From NCBI GenBank assembly GCA_013697465.1, contig JACCWU010000053.1, positions 1 through 7,951 of the forward strand: a stretch of 7,951 nt of DNA, written 5' to 3'. Shown here in pieces: positions 7,122 through 7,951 of the stretch. A program made the position numbers and the translations under genes. Within the stretch, counting starts at the first letter, position 1. Every line of letters begins with the position of its first letter. This DNA is from Actinomycetota bacterium (lineage in GTDB: Bacteria > Actinomycetota > Thermoleophilia > Gaiellales > Gaiellaceae). The notes under the pieces were generated by a model. That model saw nothing but the letters and a program-made list of their open reading frames with translations. It did not search any database and was not told the origin of the DNA.

Positions 7122-7951
7122 TTACCAGCCCGCCGCGGCCCAGACCTGGGTCGCGAGGCGCTCGGCTTCGGAGGCGGCGGCGGCGCGCCAGTCCTCCTCG
7201 GTTCCGCGGAAGGCGTAGATCACGGAGCGCGACGCAGTCACGAGCGCGCTCGCCGGCCCACTCGTGAAGGCGCGTGCGACATCCGCTGGAGTCGCCCCCT
7301 GCGCGCCGACACCGGGGAGCAGGAGGAGCGTTTGCGGCATCAGCTTGCGGGCCTGCGACACGGCGCGCGGATGCGTCGCGCCGACGACCGCGCCAACGCT
7401 CGAGAGGCCCCTCTCGCCGACGAGGGGCTGGCCCCATTCGTGGACGAGCTCCGCGAGGTACTGCCACAGCGGGCGCCCGTCCGAAAGGATCGCGTCCTGA
7501 ATCTCTGCCGCACCGGCATTCGAGGTGCGGACGAGAAAGAAGATCCCTGCCCCATGCCTGCGGCAGGCGGCGAGAAAGGGCTCCACGGAGTCCTGACCGA
7601 GATACGGACTCGCGGTGGTCGCGTCGGCGAGTGGCGCCGAGCCGTCGCGCGGCTCGAGCAGCGCGGCCGCGTACGCTCGCGCCGTCGACCCGATGTCGCC
7701 GCGCTTCGCATCGACGACGACGAGCAGGCCGATCGATCTCGCGTAGTCGCAGACGTCCTCGAGCGCCCGCATGCCGTCCGAGCCGAGCGCCTCGAAGAAC
7801 GCCGACTGCGGCTTGACGGCGACGACGTACGGCCCGACCGCACCGACGATCCCCTTGCAGAACCGGGCCACCGCCGAAGCCGCTGCCGCGCGGCCGAGCA
7901 CCGCCTCGCCGCGCAGCTCCATCGGCAGGAGGTCGAGCCGCGGGTCGAGCC
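7122..7951 (-). CDS. pyrF: Orotidine-5'-phosphate decarboxylase, type 2 (5' end off window)
   Basis: This is the last enzyme of de novo pyrimidine synthesis, decarboxylating OMP to UMP in the cytoplasm. The visible frame runs from the right edge with no stop, and its first visible residues LDPRLDLLP match the conserved N-terminal substrate-binding strand of the family, so the true start lies outside, perhaps 15-25 codons upstream. The ATG at 7922 is internal. The catalytic D-x-K-x-x-D array is present in VVVDAKRGDIGSTA, with the catalytic lysine codon at 7706-7704. Other type-2 (mycobacterial-like) hallmarks are VKPQSAFFE, SPYLGQDSVEPFL, the LLPGVGAQGA phosphate-loop segment and the C-terminal ASRSVIYAF with its phosphate-binding arginine. 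About 276 residues are visible, consistent with a family length near 270-300. The stop is TAA at 7124-7122, and the carboxypeptidase starts 23 bases later on the same strand. Confidence 0.96.
   Translation of the reverse strand, partial: LDPRLDLLPMELRGEAVLGRAAAASAVARFCKGIVGAVGPYVVAVKPQSAFFEALGSDGMRALEDVCDYARSIGLLVVVDAKRGDIGSTARAYAAALLEPRDGSAPLADATTASPYLGQDSVEPFLAACRRHGAGIFFLVRTSNAGAAEIQDAILSDGRPLWQYLAELVHEWGQPLVGERGLSSVGAVVGATHPRAVSQARKLMPQTLLLLPGVGAQGATPADVARAFTSGPASALVTASRSVIYAFRGTEEDWRAAAASEAERLATQVWAAAGW

Noticed and set aside
7920..7922. ATG at 7922 as the pyrF start
   Set aside because: The residues upstream in frame (LDPRLDLLP) are a conserved part of the enzyme, so this ATG is internal.
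1..7951. CRISPR array, insertion sequence, tRNA or phage-type genes
   Set aside because: I saw no short regularly spaced repeats, transposase or integrase motifs, terminal inverted repeats or tRNA-like folds. The window is essentially filled by five coding genes.

Overview
The window is GC-rich (roughly two thirds G+C by eye) bacterial DNA in which every gene I can support lies on the minus strand, so the biological reading order runs from right to left. The codon usage, the type-2 orotidine-5'-phosphate decarboxylase and the zinc-ribbon/cyclase/ATPase proteins point to an actinobacterial lineage, possibly a deep-branching one such as Thermoleophilia. That placement is inference; there is no rRNA or other marker in the window.

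Layout in transcription order: (1) pyrF, orotidine-5'-phosphate decarboxylase, positions 7951-7122, with its first residues beyond the right edge; (2) a secreted D-alanyl-D-alanine carboxypeptidase of the S11 (low-molecular-weight PBP) family, 7098-5938; (3) a PfkB-family sugar kinase resembling 1-phosphofructokinase, 5941-4988; (4) a 1000-residue zinc-ribbon / class III nucleotidyl cyclase / STAND-type ATPase / helical-repeat protein, 4977-1975; (5) a close paralogue of (4), starting at 1975 and running off the left edge after 658 residues.

The genes are packed as a likely single transcription unit. Gaps are 23 and 10 bases, and two junctions overlap: ATGA between the carboxypeptidase and the kinase, and TGATG between the two cyclase-ATPases. 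No stretch is long enough to hold a separate promoter region, and I see no terminator, RNA gene, mobile element or CRISPR array. No non-coding stretch exceeds about 25 bases.

The first three genes are housekeeping functions (UMP synthesis, peptidoglycan trimming, sugar-phosphate phosphorylation) with no obvious shared pathway. The most interesting part is the downstream pair of large multidomain signalling proteins. They are tandem, translationally coupled, and have identical domain order through the region where both are visible. Both keep the catalytic metal-binding, transition-state and P-loop residues but carry leucine where canonical adenylyl cyclases have an adenine-selecting aspartate. 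Because class III cyclases work as dimers, a co-translated pair raises the possibility of a heterodimer.
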